Assembly (NCBI GenBank): GCA_034509925.1
Contig: CM067531.1
Span: 2,348,501 to 2,412,500, forward strand
DNA from: Hirudinaria manillensis
Lineage: Eukaryota; Annelida; Clitellata; Hirudinida; Hirudinidae
DNA: 64,000 bases
Direction: 5' to 3'
This document shows positions 29,410 through 41,858 of this stretch, one piece after another (position 1 is the stretch's first letter; every line of letters starts with the position of its first letter). A program made the position numbers and the translations under genes. The notes under the pieces were generated by a model that had not been told where the DNA came from, did not search any database, and worked only from the letters and a program-made list of their open reading frames with translations.

Positions 29410-31037
29410 TTAGTCCTCTGATGATTCAGCAGGGGATTTCCTGAAATTGCAAATTAATATATTTTATTCGCTCAAATGTTTTGCATTTCCTGTTGCTATA
29501 CTACATATAATTATCTTGTATTGTAAAATGAGTAATTAAGTCGTTGTAAATTATGTGTTAATTCTCCCTTTTTAAATATTAGCAAAATATTCGCATTACA
29601 TACTTGGTCAGCCCGTAATACGACATGACCACGACGGCTGAAATGATGTTAGCCAATATATATGTTGACATTATTTCGCAGAGATTGTTTTCAGCAGAAT
29701 GAGTTGTTAAGAAATAAAAATGAGGACAGATAAATTAATTAAATTGATTCTATTAATCAAAACTATAATAAACCACGGAATAATTTTCAATAATTAGAAA
29801 ATTATAAAACAAAATTTTAGAAATTCACCGACACGTCGCCCAAGGATTTTTTATTCTGGTCAAAGTGGTTTCGTTGTTACTAAATGTCCTGCTTAACATG
29901 GTTCTATGACGTTTCATTTTAACTAGAAAAATAACAAATAAATAAATAAATAAATTAATTAATTCGTAAATAATGCGAAACAAGTTATTTAACAATAAAA
30001 TTAATTTATGTATTGAGAGTACAGCTGCTTACTGCCAGCAAGGCATCTGCTCAACTTTCGAACTGATCGGTCCAGTTGGTAATGTATTACAAAGTAACTT
30101 TAAGACTGCCTCAATTCTTCCGTTGTCAGAATGAGGCCGCACTTCTGCAATATCCGTGGCTCCCAGTCAATCCCTCGGCAGCCTTCCGTAAATTGGCATA
30201 CTTCCTTACACTCCGTGACGTTTTCTACGGTCTCTACTGGAGTAACTTGCATGTTATCGGTCTGGGTGTTGCCCTTTACTTTCCATTCGCCTTTACAGAC
30301 TGAAAGTTTCGAATGGCGATGCGTTGAGACTCGAGAAAGCAAGGATATGCGTAAAACGGGGCTCGGTTGAAAATAGGAATTCTTCTATTCTAGATTCCAG
30401 ATTTTTTTATCTAATAACTTTTTAAATCTTAAATGAAATGAATTAAGTCGCAAACGCGTCGCAGTGAATGAAATGTCGGTCAATAATTTTTATATTATTT
30501 ATATTTTTATTAGTATAAACATTATTCTTCCACACCCTCTATCTTTGAAACCCTACCTGACATGCAGATCACGAAGAATCTGTCGTCATTTGGTTTCAAT
30601 TTGTAAAAGAAATAGTTCCCATCGATTACCATGTTATCACTCTTCACGATTTCTTCAACATTAGCAATACTTACTTCCAAGTCAAATAGTTTCATCTCTA
30701 AAATAATTTTCTAACCCTCTTTCGTAGGAATCCAAATCCATTTCTTTTTATGTAATTTAGCATTGAGGATAATGTTGGGTAGGGAATAATTTATCGCGAA
30801 TTCAGTTACACCATTCTTTGTATATTGGTCCATATATACTAAGGTTCCATTTTTAGATATCTTCTGGCACGCTTTACTCGCTTCGTTTACCGAAGCATTT
30901 CTCAAAGGAACTCCTTCGGTGTAGAGGCAAAAGTAGAAACGAGGACTACAATAGGCAAAATACCCATTTTCGGACTCTAAGTTTCCATGACAAGTCGAGA
31001 TAAGCAGAGTCAAAACTTTAAATATTTTGGTGAACAT
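29410..31037 (-). pseudogene. Gene F: decayed CTLD-PAN copy (premature stop, lost splice acceptor)
   Basis: Near-duplicate of gene G. Exons are recognisable at 31037-30716, 30697-30557, 30299-30033, 29922-29833, about 29661-29604 and 29440-29410. Exons 1-2 are open: leader LTLLISTCHG, CSPRFYFCLYTEG, KKWIWIP, FFVICMS. The PAN exon has an in-frame TAA at 30100-30102 where gene G has CAA, so it ends before the last Cys residues. The helix exon has also lost its acceptor: minus-strand CAACAG of gene G is CAACAT here (plus position 29662). It could be a pseudogene, or could encode a truncated secreted protein of about 220 residues. The tail exon (KSPAESSED) survives. Confidence 0.82.
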
Positions 31038-31819
31038 TCTTAAATCGAAAGATTGGTTGGATCAATATCTCTTCAGATAAAAAAGAACCCGATATTCCAC
31101 GATACTTGCCTTACTCAGGCCTACAATCATAGTTTTGCTTCTAAACAAAATATTGCGTCACTGGAATACTTTACTCATATTATATATGCCCTTATACGAT
31201 GGTATTCGGATAGCAATTTAAATGGCCATGGTTCGACGTAGAAAAGCAAATAAATACTAAAATATATAAAAATACAATTTTTTTCCAATTACACCATGTC
31301 TTGGTAATATTTGAGAAAGGTTTCTAGTACTACTTTTGCCAAGAATAGCAATTGCGATTACAGCTACTCAACTTTTTATATATCACGTGGTTGTACGAAA
31401 GGATTTAAACTGACTTGACGAAAAATTAAGATATTCAAGTATTTAAATTTAAATTTACATAAGTATTTACAATTTTTATAAATGAAAAAAATATTCGTTG
31501 ATGGAAAAAAATTATTCTTCGTCTTCTGAAGATGACTCTCCTCCTTTCCTCCTGGAGATTTATAATAAGTGATTAATTGATTTATTGATAAATTAAATTT
31601 TAAAAATAAGTTAACGATAAATTCTTCTTAATGTGCCACGTTACAAAAAGTTGCACGTAATTTGTAGATAATATAATAGTCGTTTGTTTATTGCGATTTT
31701 TATTTCTATACGGCAAAAAGTAAGATATTTTTTAAATTAAGAAAGAGTTGGAAATTGTGCTAGCAGTTAGATTTAATTCAAAGTGATGCTGATGGATTAA
31801 CGCAAATTCATAAGTCTGT
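31038..31819. other. Junction between duplicated units, with a gene-B-like insert
   Basis: Unit 1 ends near 31275 and unit 2 starts near 31677. Between them lies about 400 bp closely matching 10380-10800, that is the 3' end of gene B with its tail exon. Confidence 0.75.
31512..31551 (-). other. Orphan acidic-tail exon of gene B type
   Basis: A CCAG acceptor is followed by 40 bases reading RKGGESSSEDEE then stop, the same as the last exon of gene B. It sits downstream of gene E's own tail exon and has the matching phase, so gene E could splice to it as an alternative tail. Otherwise it is a leftover of duplication. Confidence 0.7.
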
Positions 31820-33610
31820 CTACTCTTCTTCGTCTGAAGAACTCGATTCATTCCTTTTAAAGCAAAAAAAAATCAAATTACTTAAAACACTTAAAATACG
31901 AGCGACAATTAAAAGCATTTACGAAAAAATGGAACATTTAAAATAATAAGTCAGAAGTAAAAATTGTATTCGGTCGGGCTTCAAAAGTTTCGAAACAAAG
32001 AACAAGTGCAATAGTAATAAGTACTATAGTACCAGAAGAATAGGAAATATGCCAAAGTAAAACCGGAAGCAAGATGCCCCATACTCAGACCACAGTAAAA
32101 CCTGAGATGGACCAAAGTCGAAGTAAACCAAAGTTCAACCGGAAGTATTTAGCAGTTAGATTTTCGATTTGCGAGTGACAATAATCTGGCAACAATTTCT
32201 TTTACAAACAAATGTAAATATTTTTTTTAATAAATATTTTTTACAAATAAATAAAATCTCACTCTTTAAGCATCTTGAAGGCTACAAAAACAACTGCTAA
32301 GATGATGATACCTGGCACCAAATCTGAAGAGTATCAAAAAAAGAACAACAGGATAAGAGTTGTGTCTTACGATGGCGAATCATAATATTCGCAATCATAA
32401 TTAACGTAATTTGGAACGGAATTATAAATTAGTAAAAGTAATTTAACTATTAATAAAATCAAAGGTTGAGGTTACAGAATTGCCAGGAACCATCCGTGAA
32501 TGGCAGCGCAGGACCTCCAATTGGTTCAGCGCGAGTATGGATATTTTCTATTTAAAAAATTTATTCGTGTATGTGAGTAATTTGTTTTTTTTTTTAATAT
32601 GGAATTTAAAGCTTTTGTTTGGGATTTTTTGTAGAAATTATTTTATATATTACATTTTTTATATATTATTTTGCCACTACAACCTTATATTTTGCAGTAC
32701 ATGAGTATGGGTAATACCCATTGGGTTATCACCCTCATGGCAGCGTTAGTTTGTCTCAACAATGTCACTTTGACTTTGATTGCATTTCAGTGAATTCCTA
32801 ACCTATTCTTAGTTACTTGCTAAGTTTGTTTTTAATATTACAATCTGATGCAAATAAATACTTTCTGTGAGAGAGTCTTGCTTAGTAAAATGTTCGGGAC
32901 CTTTTGTTAACTTGACAATCTCTTTTCCTTTGACAGATTCTATTAAAAAAAATTATAAAAATGTAAATAAATTAAATTAAATTAAAAAATAAAATTAAAT
33001 AATTTACAAAAGTTATAAATAAAATTCATCGAAATAATATTTAGACATAAACAACTCTTAAAGAGTTTGAAGATGTATCTTCATCGTCGTCATAAATATT
33101 CAACAAATCATCAATTGGACCAATTAAACTTCATCAACGGTGCCCACCGGTCAGTTACTAAGGAAACAGATGTTTAATTAAAATTGATTGCCAATAGGCT
33201 GATTAATAGAAAAATCATTTAATTTTATTTTCATTTTATCTCGTAGAAAAATTAAACATTCAAACCTTCAGTAGTCGTCGTAGATATGTCTGGTTCTGGG
33301 GTCGTCGTGGTCGGAATGGTCACAGGATTATACTTCAGCTCGTCTGCGGTGATTGACATTTTTGTTTTTCAGTTCGAAAAAATTATATAATTCGCAACTC
33401 AAGAACATAATTTAGGGTAAAGAGGAAGGCAAAGCCCCGCGCCCCCTATCTAATTAGCTATGCTCGCTCGATGGCAGTGGGTAACAAGAAGATAAAAAAG
33501 TTATCAGTTTATCGAATGTTTGGCTTGTTTCCCTCCTCTCTGAGAAAAGGTTAGAGTTTGACTTCCGCGAAACCATTTTATGAACAAAATATAATAATAA
33601 TAATAATAAC

Positions 33611-33705
<95 letters not shown>

Positions 33706-33751
33706 TAACAATAATAACAATAATAATAATAATAATAATAATAACAATAAC

Positions 33752-33838
<87 letters not shown>

Positions 33839-34904
33839 CAACTCTAGACGAACTCACAATTTCCGAAGCAGTACTTGATATCCATTTTGTACCGAGAAAT
33901 TTTATACAAAGTTGAATTGGCCATCGTTATGTACTTCATATCTGATGCTACGTATGTGGTGCACTTTTCTCTCCATTCCACTGCTAGGCACGCCTTGGTA
34001 AATACACAATGCATCTTGCAAGCCTCCAAATTGGTAACATTGTCTATGGTCATGATGTCTTTATTACCAAAAGATTTTCTAGGTGCAGTAACCCAAGTAG
34101 GCATACAATCTGAAGAATATATGGCAACCTTGAAATTCAAAATACGTTTACGAATTGTGACGTTCGAATTTAATTTGTATTTAATTTAATGGATATCTCG
34201 TTAAATTGCTTTTAATTAAATGAGAGTCTGTGACAGTAGGTGTAAGGATGTAAAAGGGGAACGCCCATTTCCCCAAAAACAAAAAAAATAAAAATCAAGG
34301 ATTCTGGATGAAACACCGACATGGATACCGAGATGGATACTTCAGTTATTAATGAAGGTTGGCAGATATCAAATGTATTAGAAATATTTGCACCTATCAT
34401 GCAGACCACATAGTTTGTCGATATTTCTGGTTTTAGTTTCAAGAACAACACGTATCCTTCGGGCTGATAATTGGGATGCATTTTTACTGCTGAAACGATA
34501 TCATATTACCTTTAATTCGTTAACTGATTGATAAGACATTTAGGAAGGAATAACTCACCTGTGTTTTTCAATTTCCATCTCCAAGTTCCCGCTTGATTTA
34601 TAGCGTTTAGAGCGGTATTAAACAAAGAATAGTTGGTCATAAATTCTTGCAAGATTTCCATTTTGCTGTACTCATCCTCCATATCCACCACTCTTCCGTC
34701 CTTATTAGCGTCTTTGCAAACTTCATCGGCCTCACCGCGCATTTTCGGTTTATACGCTTCACCATCTGAATAATAACAATAGTGATAGGTGTGATTACAG
34801 AAGGCGTAGAAAGAGGTAGAATCTGATTTCAGGCAGCTGACAAATAACAAGTTCAACAGTATTTTGACTTTTGCTCTCCTCACAACCCTATTCAAACGAT
34901 CCAT
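31820..34904 (-). CDS. Gene E: CTLD-PAN single-pass membrane protein (duplicate of D)
   Basis: Seven exons: 34904-34559, 34489-34394, 34109-33858, 33343-33266, 32547-32476, 32323-32263 and 31853-31820, giving 312 residues in frame. Domain plan is as in gene D. Differences include CNHTYHYCYYSDGE, CKDANKDGRVVDM, NYVVCMI, and a PAN end KMDIKYCFGN where D has RMAITTCFGN. Stalk exon 5 is one codon shorter and its middle has changed (EPIGGPALPFTDGSWQF). The helix is LVPGIIILAVVFVAFKML and the tail KENESSSSDDEE. All splice sites and frames are intact. The stalk differs more between D and E than the lectin-like exon does. Confidence 0.8.
33591..33838. repeat. Expanded (TAA)n array in a gene E intron
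   Basis: About 245 bp of TAA with scattered TAACAA interruptions, ending about 20 bp downstream of the PAN exon's donor (33858, read on the minus strand). The homologous array in gene D is only about 65 bp. Reading frames across it are poly-Ile, poly-Leu or poly-Tyr shadows. Confidence 0.95.
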
Positions 34905-35959
34905 TTTATTACATAACTAAAAAGGCGTTAACGACACCCTGACGCGTGTTATCAATTTTTGATTGACCAAAATGTTTTTGTGAATTATTTCCTTGAATTT
35001 AAATTTACGTCACGCTTTATATTTATCTGATTTACTGTTTCTTCGACATTGGTTTTATTCGTGGAATTTTTTTTAATTTCACTGAAAGAAACGATTTGAT
35101 TATTATTAATTTAGCCATTTAACTTATTTAAGTGGAAAATCTAATTCTAAAATCTAGTCTCCACCAAAAAAAAAACAAATTTCACTAACCTATCCTCTAT
35201 CTGATATTTTTATATAAAATTCACATCTTAAAACGGTCTACCCAATCGGGACAAGGAATTTTAACTCAATTAAAATCAAACAACATGCGTTTCTCATTTC
35301 TTAGCAAGTTCCAAGGCTAGAAAGCAAATGACCATTTCACTTACAAAACCATTCATGCTTGCGGTTCTGTGTTTACTCGTCTTTGGAAACCATAAAATAA
35401 TGTGCAACCGATCCCCATAAGCAAATAAATTCTAACCAGGCATCTCCCCCGAGCTGGGCATACCACAACGATCGCCTTCAATTAGCGACACTTTCAGTGA
35501 CAAATTCGTTCAGATTTATTGAAGCAATCGTCCCCAAAGATTGGCATGCTCAATCGATCAGCAAAGATTCAATTTAGAGCCAAACGTTATTGTAAGGTGA
35601 CAAAAAGCAGAGTTTAGTTACAATGCTTGACTCCACGTGAACTTCACGATCATTTAGGAAGAATGCTATTAACCATAATGAATTCCATTAATTGAGTTTG
35701 TCATGGATTTCACAAACCAGAAACTCTGCAGAGTCACGCTTACGATTATTATATTTCTAAAAGTGACTTCTTTCGACGTTGTTTTTTGTATTTTTGCAGT
35801 TTCGAATATACGCCGGTCACTCGTCAATATATCTACACAAGAGATTGAAATCATTATCTAATGGCATCAATGTAAGTAATTATCAATTGTGATTAGACAA
35901 TATTTTTATACTTTGATAATTAATTCTATTTTAATAGTCTTTCGAAGTTTAGAAAATGT
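34905..35959. other. Spacer between genes E and G with a 405-bp insertion
   Basis: Matches 28758-29409 except for 35336-35740, which has no counterpart in unit 1. The rest is AT-rich and holds no gene I can support. Confidence 0.6.
35336..35740. mobile_element. 405-bp indel between duplicated units, possible small transposed element
   Basis: Unit 1 reads ACCAT directly joined to TACGATTATT. Unit 2 has 405 bases between the same two words, beginning TTCACTTACAAAACC and ending GAGTCACGCT. It is less AT-rich than its surroundings. I see no clear terminal inverted repeat and no target duplication longer than a base or two, so deletion from unit 1 is an equal alternative. No coding potential was recognised. 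Confidence 0.4.
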
Positions 35960-37584
35960 TTAGTCCTCTGATGATTCAGCAGGGGATTTCCTGAAATTGC
36001 AAATTAATATATTTTATTCGTTCAGATGTTTTGCATTTCCTGTTGCTATACTACATATAATTATCTTGTATTGTAAAATGAGTAATTAAGTCGTTGTAAA
36101 TTATGTTTTAATTCTCCGTTTTTAAATATTAGCAAAATAGTCGCATTACATACTTGGTCAGCCCGTAATACAACATGACCACGACGGCTGAAATGATACT
36201 AGCCAATATATCTGTTGACATTATTTCGCAGAGATTGTTTTCAGCAGAATGAGTTGTTAAAAAATAAAATGAGGACAGATAAATTTATTAAATTGATTCT
36301 ATTAATCAAAACTATAATAAACCACGGAATAATTTTCAATAATTAGAAAATTATAAAAAAAATTTTAGAAATTCACCGACACGTCGCCCAAGGATTTTTT
36401 ATTCTGGTCAAAGTGGTTTCGTTGTTACTAAATGTCCTGCTTAACATGGTTCTATGACGTTTCATTTTAACTAGAAAAATAACAAATAAATAAATTAATT
36501 AATTAATTAATTCGTAAATAATATGAAACAAGTTATTTAACAATAAAATTAATTTATGTATTGAGAGTACAGCTGCTTACTGCCGGCAAGGCATCTGCTC
36601 AACTTTCGAACTGATCGGTCCAGTTGGTAATGTATTACAAAGTAACTTTGAGACTGCCTCAATTCTTCCGTTGTCAGAATGAGGCCGCAATCCAATATCC
36701 GTGGCTCCCAGTCAATCCCTCGGCAGCCTTCCGTAAATTGGCATACTTCCTTACACTCGGTGACGTTTACTACGTTCTCTACTTGAGTAACTTGCATGTT
36801 ATCGGTCTGGGTGTTGCCCTTTACTTTCCATTCGCCTTTACAGACTGAAAGTTTCGAATGGCGATGCGTTGAGACTCGAGAAAGCAAGGATATGCGTAAA
36901 ACGGGGCTCGGTTGAAAATAGGAATTCTTCTATTCTAGATTCCAGCTTTTTTTTTATCTAATAACTTTTTAAATCTTAAATGAAATGAATTAAGTCGCAA
37001 ACGCGTCGCAGTGAATGAAATGTCGGTCAATAATTTTTATATTATTTATATTTTTATTAGTATTAACATTATTCTTCCACACCCTCTATCTTTGAAACCC
37101 TACCTGACATGCATATCACGAAGAATCTGTCGTCATTTGGTTTCAATTTGTAAAAGAAATAGTTCCCATCGATTACCATGTTATCACTCTTCACGATTTC
37201 TTCAACATTAGCAATACTTACTTCCAAGTCAAATAGTTTCATCTCTAAAATAATTTTCTAACCCTCTTTCGTAGGAATCCAAATCCATTTCTTTCTATGT
37301 AATTTAGCATTGAGGATAATATTGGGTAGGGAATAATTTATCGCGAATTCAGTTACACCATTCTTTGTATATTGGTCCATATATACTAAGGTTCCATTTG
37401 TAGATATCTTTTGGCACGCTTTAGTCGCTTCGTTTACCGAAGCATTTCTCAAAGGAACTCCTTCGGTGTAGAGGCAAAAGTAGAAACGAGGACTACAATA
37501 TGCAAAATACCCAGTTTCGGACTCTAAGTTTCCATGACAAGTCGAGATAAGCAGAGTCAAAACTTTAAATATTTTGGTGAACAT
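35960..37584 (-). CDS. Gene G: CTLD-PAN single-pass membrane protein (intact duplicate of F)
   Basis: Six exons: 37584-37263, 37244-37104, 36844-36581, 36470-36381, 36211-36154 and 35990-35960, giving 301 residues in frame. The leader is VLTLLISTCHG. The lectin-like domain has CSPRFYFCLYTEG, KACQKISTNG, KKWIWIP and a longer second exon ending FFVICMS. The PAN domain has CKGEWKVKG, CKEVCQFTEGCRGIDW and DRSVRKLSRCL. A basic stalk ends IKNPWAT, followed by the helix ILASIISAVVVMLYYGL and the tail KKSPAESSED. The stalk exon would use a GTCGGT donor, the same unusual type seen in dlg and the ankyrin gene. The decayed copy F has a stop and a lost acceptor that are intact here. Confidence 0.77.
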
Positions 37585-38419
37585 TCTTAAATCGAAAGAT
37601 CGGTTGGATCAATATCTCTTCAGATAAAAAAGAACCCGATATTCCACGATACTTGCCTTACTCAGGTCTACAATCATTGTTTTGCTTCTAAACAAAATAT
37701 TGCGTCACTGGAATACTTTACTCATATTATATATGCCCTTATACGATGGTATTCGGATAGCAATTTAAATGGCCATGGTTCGACGTAGAAAAGCAAATAA
37801 ATTTTTAAATATATAAAAATAAAATTTTGAAGCCTGTTTTTAAAAGCCAAATGAACATTTCGGAATTATCTGCGGATTTTGTTGCAAATATTGCGCTTAA
37901 CTTAAAAATCAAACTCACATAATGACTGGTTCGAGACAAGTCCTATATTTGGACGAATAAAGTAAGTGACAATGCCCGTGAATTACGTCCGACATTCGAG
38001 AACTTAAAGGGCTGTGACGATGCAACTGGAATCGTTCTTTGTGCAGCCTCACAGTTCATTTGTTTAGAATTTTCATGATATTAAATAAAATCTCACATAA
38101 GGGCCATAAGTGCTGTTGATCACCTTGACCTGAATATTCATGTGGTCTTTTAAAACCGTTTCACCCCTTACCTCAGGGAACATCAAATGCACATTTCAGC
38201 ATAGGAGATGAAAACCCTTCCAAAGGACTTCTGTTTCCAAATGGGGCAGACCAACTTTTGACCATAATTATGAAATAATGCAACTAAAATCTAAAAATCT
38301 TTTTTTGAATTTATTTTGAACATTCCCTGTTTGAGTTTTGCCTAGAACACAAAAGCATATTCATACTCCAAGTTGCAACATGGCAGGAAGGAAGTGCTTC
38401 CTAGCATGCGTTCGTGATC
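37585..38419. other. Spacer between gene G and the ankyrin gene
   Basis: The duplicated block ends near 37830. The rest should hold the 3' UTR of the minus-strand ankyrin gene and upstream sequence of gene G. No other coding signal is seen. Confidence 0.5.
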
Positions 38420-41168
38420 TCATGCGGCATTGGTAGAGGCACAATTATCGAGATAGGACACGACGTGCTCATAAGAGGCCTGCCTCGCTTGTTCGCATGG
38501 AGAGTGCCCATCCTGTGTAAATAACAATTTGTACAGGACGTATGTCACGGTTCCATTTCGCGTGTCCGGAAAGAAATTTTGGAAATGCTGAGTTTCAGAG
38601 ACTACCTTGTTCTTGAGGTCGATCTTGGCTCCTGCTTTCAAAAGTTCTTTGACGACCTCCAAGTGGCCGAAGAATGCTGCGGCGTGCAGAGCGCTTTCAC
38701 CGTTCTGGGGGTACAGATCAATAGATTGCAAACATATTAAAATCAAAATCGACTGCGAGGCAAGAGGCAACCAATCGCTAGATCTCCCTCGGTCGTTGCA
38801 GGAACAACGCCCGGCATTGCCGATCGGGAAGCGAGTCACAAAGTTTGAAATGATTACGATACCTGGAGAAGGTTGAGGTTTGGCTTGTACTTGAGAAGTT
38901 CAACCACCACATCGAGGAAACCTTTGTGGGCTGCCTTGAACAATGGAGTGGCACCATCCTGAATGAGTTTATTTGTTATTTATTTCCGGTTGAGTTGGCA
39001 ACTGGCATCAATCCTGTTAGGTGTTTAGCTACTCCCAGTTATGTATGTTTGAGCAAGATTAACTATTGAATAATGTTAAATGGTTGATGGAATGTTGTAG
39101 CATGTGCTACAATTATATACATATTTTGGGGTTATCATAATTTCTTACAAAAATTGTTGCTTTGTTTCACAAAGTGATATTTTCTCAAAGCCCTAAAGAA
39201 ATTAATTATTTCAGGCAATTTTAATGTTTTATGGGTTAATTTTAGTTATTATTTATATGAAAATATCAAATGATGCGATTAATAAAGATTATCGATAATG
39301 TGCTAAACTTAAACTGTATAAGGATTATTCAACGAGCTTTCTGCATTTATGCCCAGAGTTTTACCAAAATATAGTCTGATATCTTAGCACATGAAATTAA
39401 TACACAAAAAGGCATTGCTTGGTCTAATTTAATCAAAAGTAGGTTGCCTGCCCTCCTTACTCAAGCACCAGAGTAAATAAGACATAGCACCATGAGTCAG
39501 TGAGTCTGTTTAGCTTTTCAGAATGATAAAATAATGTCTATGAAAGTTTAGCTTAAGTTTCAACAACTCTCAAACTCAGAAATTGATCAACCAAGTGGCT
39601 AATAGAGGCCATGAAAGTCCTTCTTACCTCTCTGGATGCATCCACATCAGCTGAAGCTTCCAAAAGTTCCTTGGCCACTGCTGCATGACCCATTTGGCAG
39701 GCTATCCACAGCGGTGTAGCACCATCCTCCAAGCATATTAACGGATTAAAAATGGATGCCAAACAAACGAAAGATTAAAAATGGAAGATGTACGAAAATG
39801 AAAAAAAAAACCAACGCAGCGTAAGGAGTTGAAAAGCAAACCGACCTTCCTTGCGAGGCTGACATTTGCTCCCTTGCCCAAGAGGAATTTGACCATCCTG
39901 AGATGCCCGTTCTGAGACGAAATGAAGAGCGGCGAAGCCCCATCGACCATCTGACAGTTGAGGTCGGCATTGTGCTTCAGCAGCTCCTCCACCACCTCCA
40001 GGTGGTTGCACTGGCAGGCCACAAAGAGCGGAGTGCCGCCATCCTGAAACAATTTTGAAGCGCTTCAAAGGAATGCCTGTGCATGCAGGTCTCCGTATGT
40101 CACATTTGCAACACATACTTTGCTGCCAGCATAGCTGTGCATGCATGTGGACATCAATTTAGAAGTGCCTTCCCATTCTGTAAGGGTCTGTACTGGCACT
40201 CTACGTTAGATCTGCTACAAATATAAACACTCACGTAACTAGGCACATCGACTGGTGCCTCGTGCGATATCAGTTCCTTGACGATGTCTATGAAGCCCCC
40301 TTGTGCAGCAAAAAACAAAGCACTGGTTCCAGTCTGATTGGAAAAGGTGGAATTGCAGACTTTAATTACTTTTTAAAATAATTAATGAACTTTAAAACTC
40401 ATTAATAACATTCGATATTTCCTGATAAGTAATTATGATTAAGTATCTACATCTACACAAATATGTCATTCCTTGAACAAATACTGATTTATAGAGTTAT
40501 TATAAATAGTAAAGTCAATAATATAAAGTGGAACAATTAGTCACTGCTGAGTTCATGAAAATGTACCAATCTCCTAGCTGCCGGATCAGCACCGCTTTTC
40601 AAAAGCTCCTGAACGCATTCCAAATGGTTGTTTGCAGCTGCCAGGATTAGTGGAGTTGTTCCTTCCTGAAAACAAAAACATTTAAAACTGCAATTAAATG
40701 TTTGATGAGATCAAACTATTGAAGATGAGTGGAAATATCACTAATTTCTACTGCTTCAAAAATCAATCTGATAACATTTTTTTTAGAACTAAGCAACTGC
40801 AAATTCTTTTTGAATTTTAGAAATTTATAGGTTGAAACAAATTAAAACTATCTGCATCAAAGCATCCCAACTATTAAATTTTCGGATGTTGATTGCTAAT
40901 AATAAATGAGATTCTTAGACTTAAAATTGGGAGATCAACCTTATCTTTACAGTCTACGTGTATCTGACCAGCTTCGATAACTTTTCTGATTTGATCAACG
41001 TTGCCCTGAAGAGCAGCAAGATGCAGCTGCTGATCTGTGGGGGCTTCCTTCGGCTTTTCAATGCAAACAGAAGTTTTAAGTTCAAAACAAAATGTCAACC
41101 ATTTTGTCGGTGTTGCCGGCTGACTGCCGATCCGTCACAAAATTTATTGGTCCAACCTTGGTGGTCAT
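38420..41168 (-). CDS. ANKRD29: ANKRD29-like ankyrin-repeat protein
   Basis: A protein made almost wholly of ankyrin repeats, about 302 residues, against about 301 for vertebrate ANKRD29 as I recall it. Exons: 41168-41157 (start, MTTK, tentative), 41053-40940, 40665-40567, 40333-40235, 40043-39846, 39726-39628, 38958-38863, 38704-38606 and 38512-38420. Each middle exon is one 33-residue repeat (one exon holds two, one is 32 residues), all in phase 0: EGTTPLILAAANNHLECV, TGTSALFFAAQGGF, DGGTPLFVACQCNHLEVV, DGASPLFISSQNGHLRMV, DGATPLWIACQMGHAAVA, DGATPLFKAAHKGFLDVV, NGESALHAAAFFGHLEVV. It ends with a capping half-repeat (CEQARQASYEHVVSYL). The molecular role of the family is poorly known; it is probably a protein-binding scaffold. 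The two-repeat exon uses a GTCGGT donor. The first exon is the weakest call. Confidence 0.85.
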
Positions 41169-41858
41169 GGCGTACTTTTAGAGAGTGCTATAAAATTATG
41201 GCGTTTGAATTTGATTGCAAATTATTCTCGAAAACGACTCTAAGCCAAAGACATCGCGTGCAAATATGTTTGGATAAAAGTGAATCGAAACAAACAAAAA
41301 GTTACATTATATTCTTGACAAGAATTAAAATTTGATATAAAATATTTACCATAAACCTTAATCATTTAGTTTTAATAAAATATTTCTTTTAAAAATTAAG
41401 AGAATTTGCGGTGAATTTAGCTTCACACTAAATGTGCCGTGTTCATACCAAGAATTCCATGTAATTGAAATTAATTTCTAAATTACTAAAATTTAATAAA
41501 CGTTTACTTAATCATCGTTGATGATCGCTTTATTTTCCCTTAATGCGCATCAGCAATAATTAAATAATATCATATATAAGTAATTTTTTGAAAATTATAA
41601 TCAAAATAAACTATTTTTTCAGATGCAATTAGTTTTTAATTGCAAAGTTCGGGAGGTGATGTGACTAATTTTACGTAAGACACTTAGCGCTGGTAATTCT
41701 ATAAAATATTATATTTTTTAAATAAAACTTTAACAAATTTAACAATATGTTCAACCTGTTAAAGTGCAAGGCATACATATTGGGGGAATTCCAACAGTTT
41801 TGGTTGTGTTAAATTGCCTTAAGAATCTAATGTCACTAATCGATTTAACGGGCGCTAA
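41169..41858. promoter_or_regulatory. Shared upstream region of the ankyrin and acidic-protein genes
   Basis: Two genes start here and run apart, leaving about 690 bp between start codons. It probably contains both promoters. It is AT-rich, and I recognise no specific element. Confidence 0.4.

Larger units (their letters stand above)
25340..31275. repeat. Segmental duplication, unit 1 (genes D and F)
   Basis: This block of about 5.9 kb, with genes D and F plus their introns and spacers, recurs at about 31677-37830 with high identity. The left edge is the segment containing AATAGTCGTTTGTTTATTGC; the right edge lies in the AT-rich spacer after gene F exon 1. Confidence 0.9.
31677..37830. repeat. 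Segmental duplication, unit 2 (genes E and G)
   Basis: Second copy of the block at about 25340-31275. Differences include the expanded TAA array at 33591-33838, a 405-bp insertion at 35336-35740, and many single-base changes. Orientation is the same, so the duplication is direct and tandem. Confidence 0.9.

Noticed and set aside
33454..33878. Poly-Leu, poly-Ile and poly-Tyr frames
   Set aside because: Simple translation of the TAA array in a gene E intron; no sequence outside the repeat is conserved.
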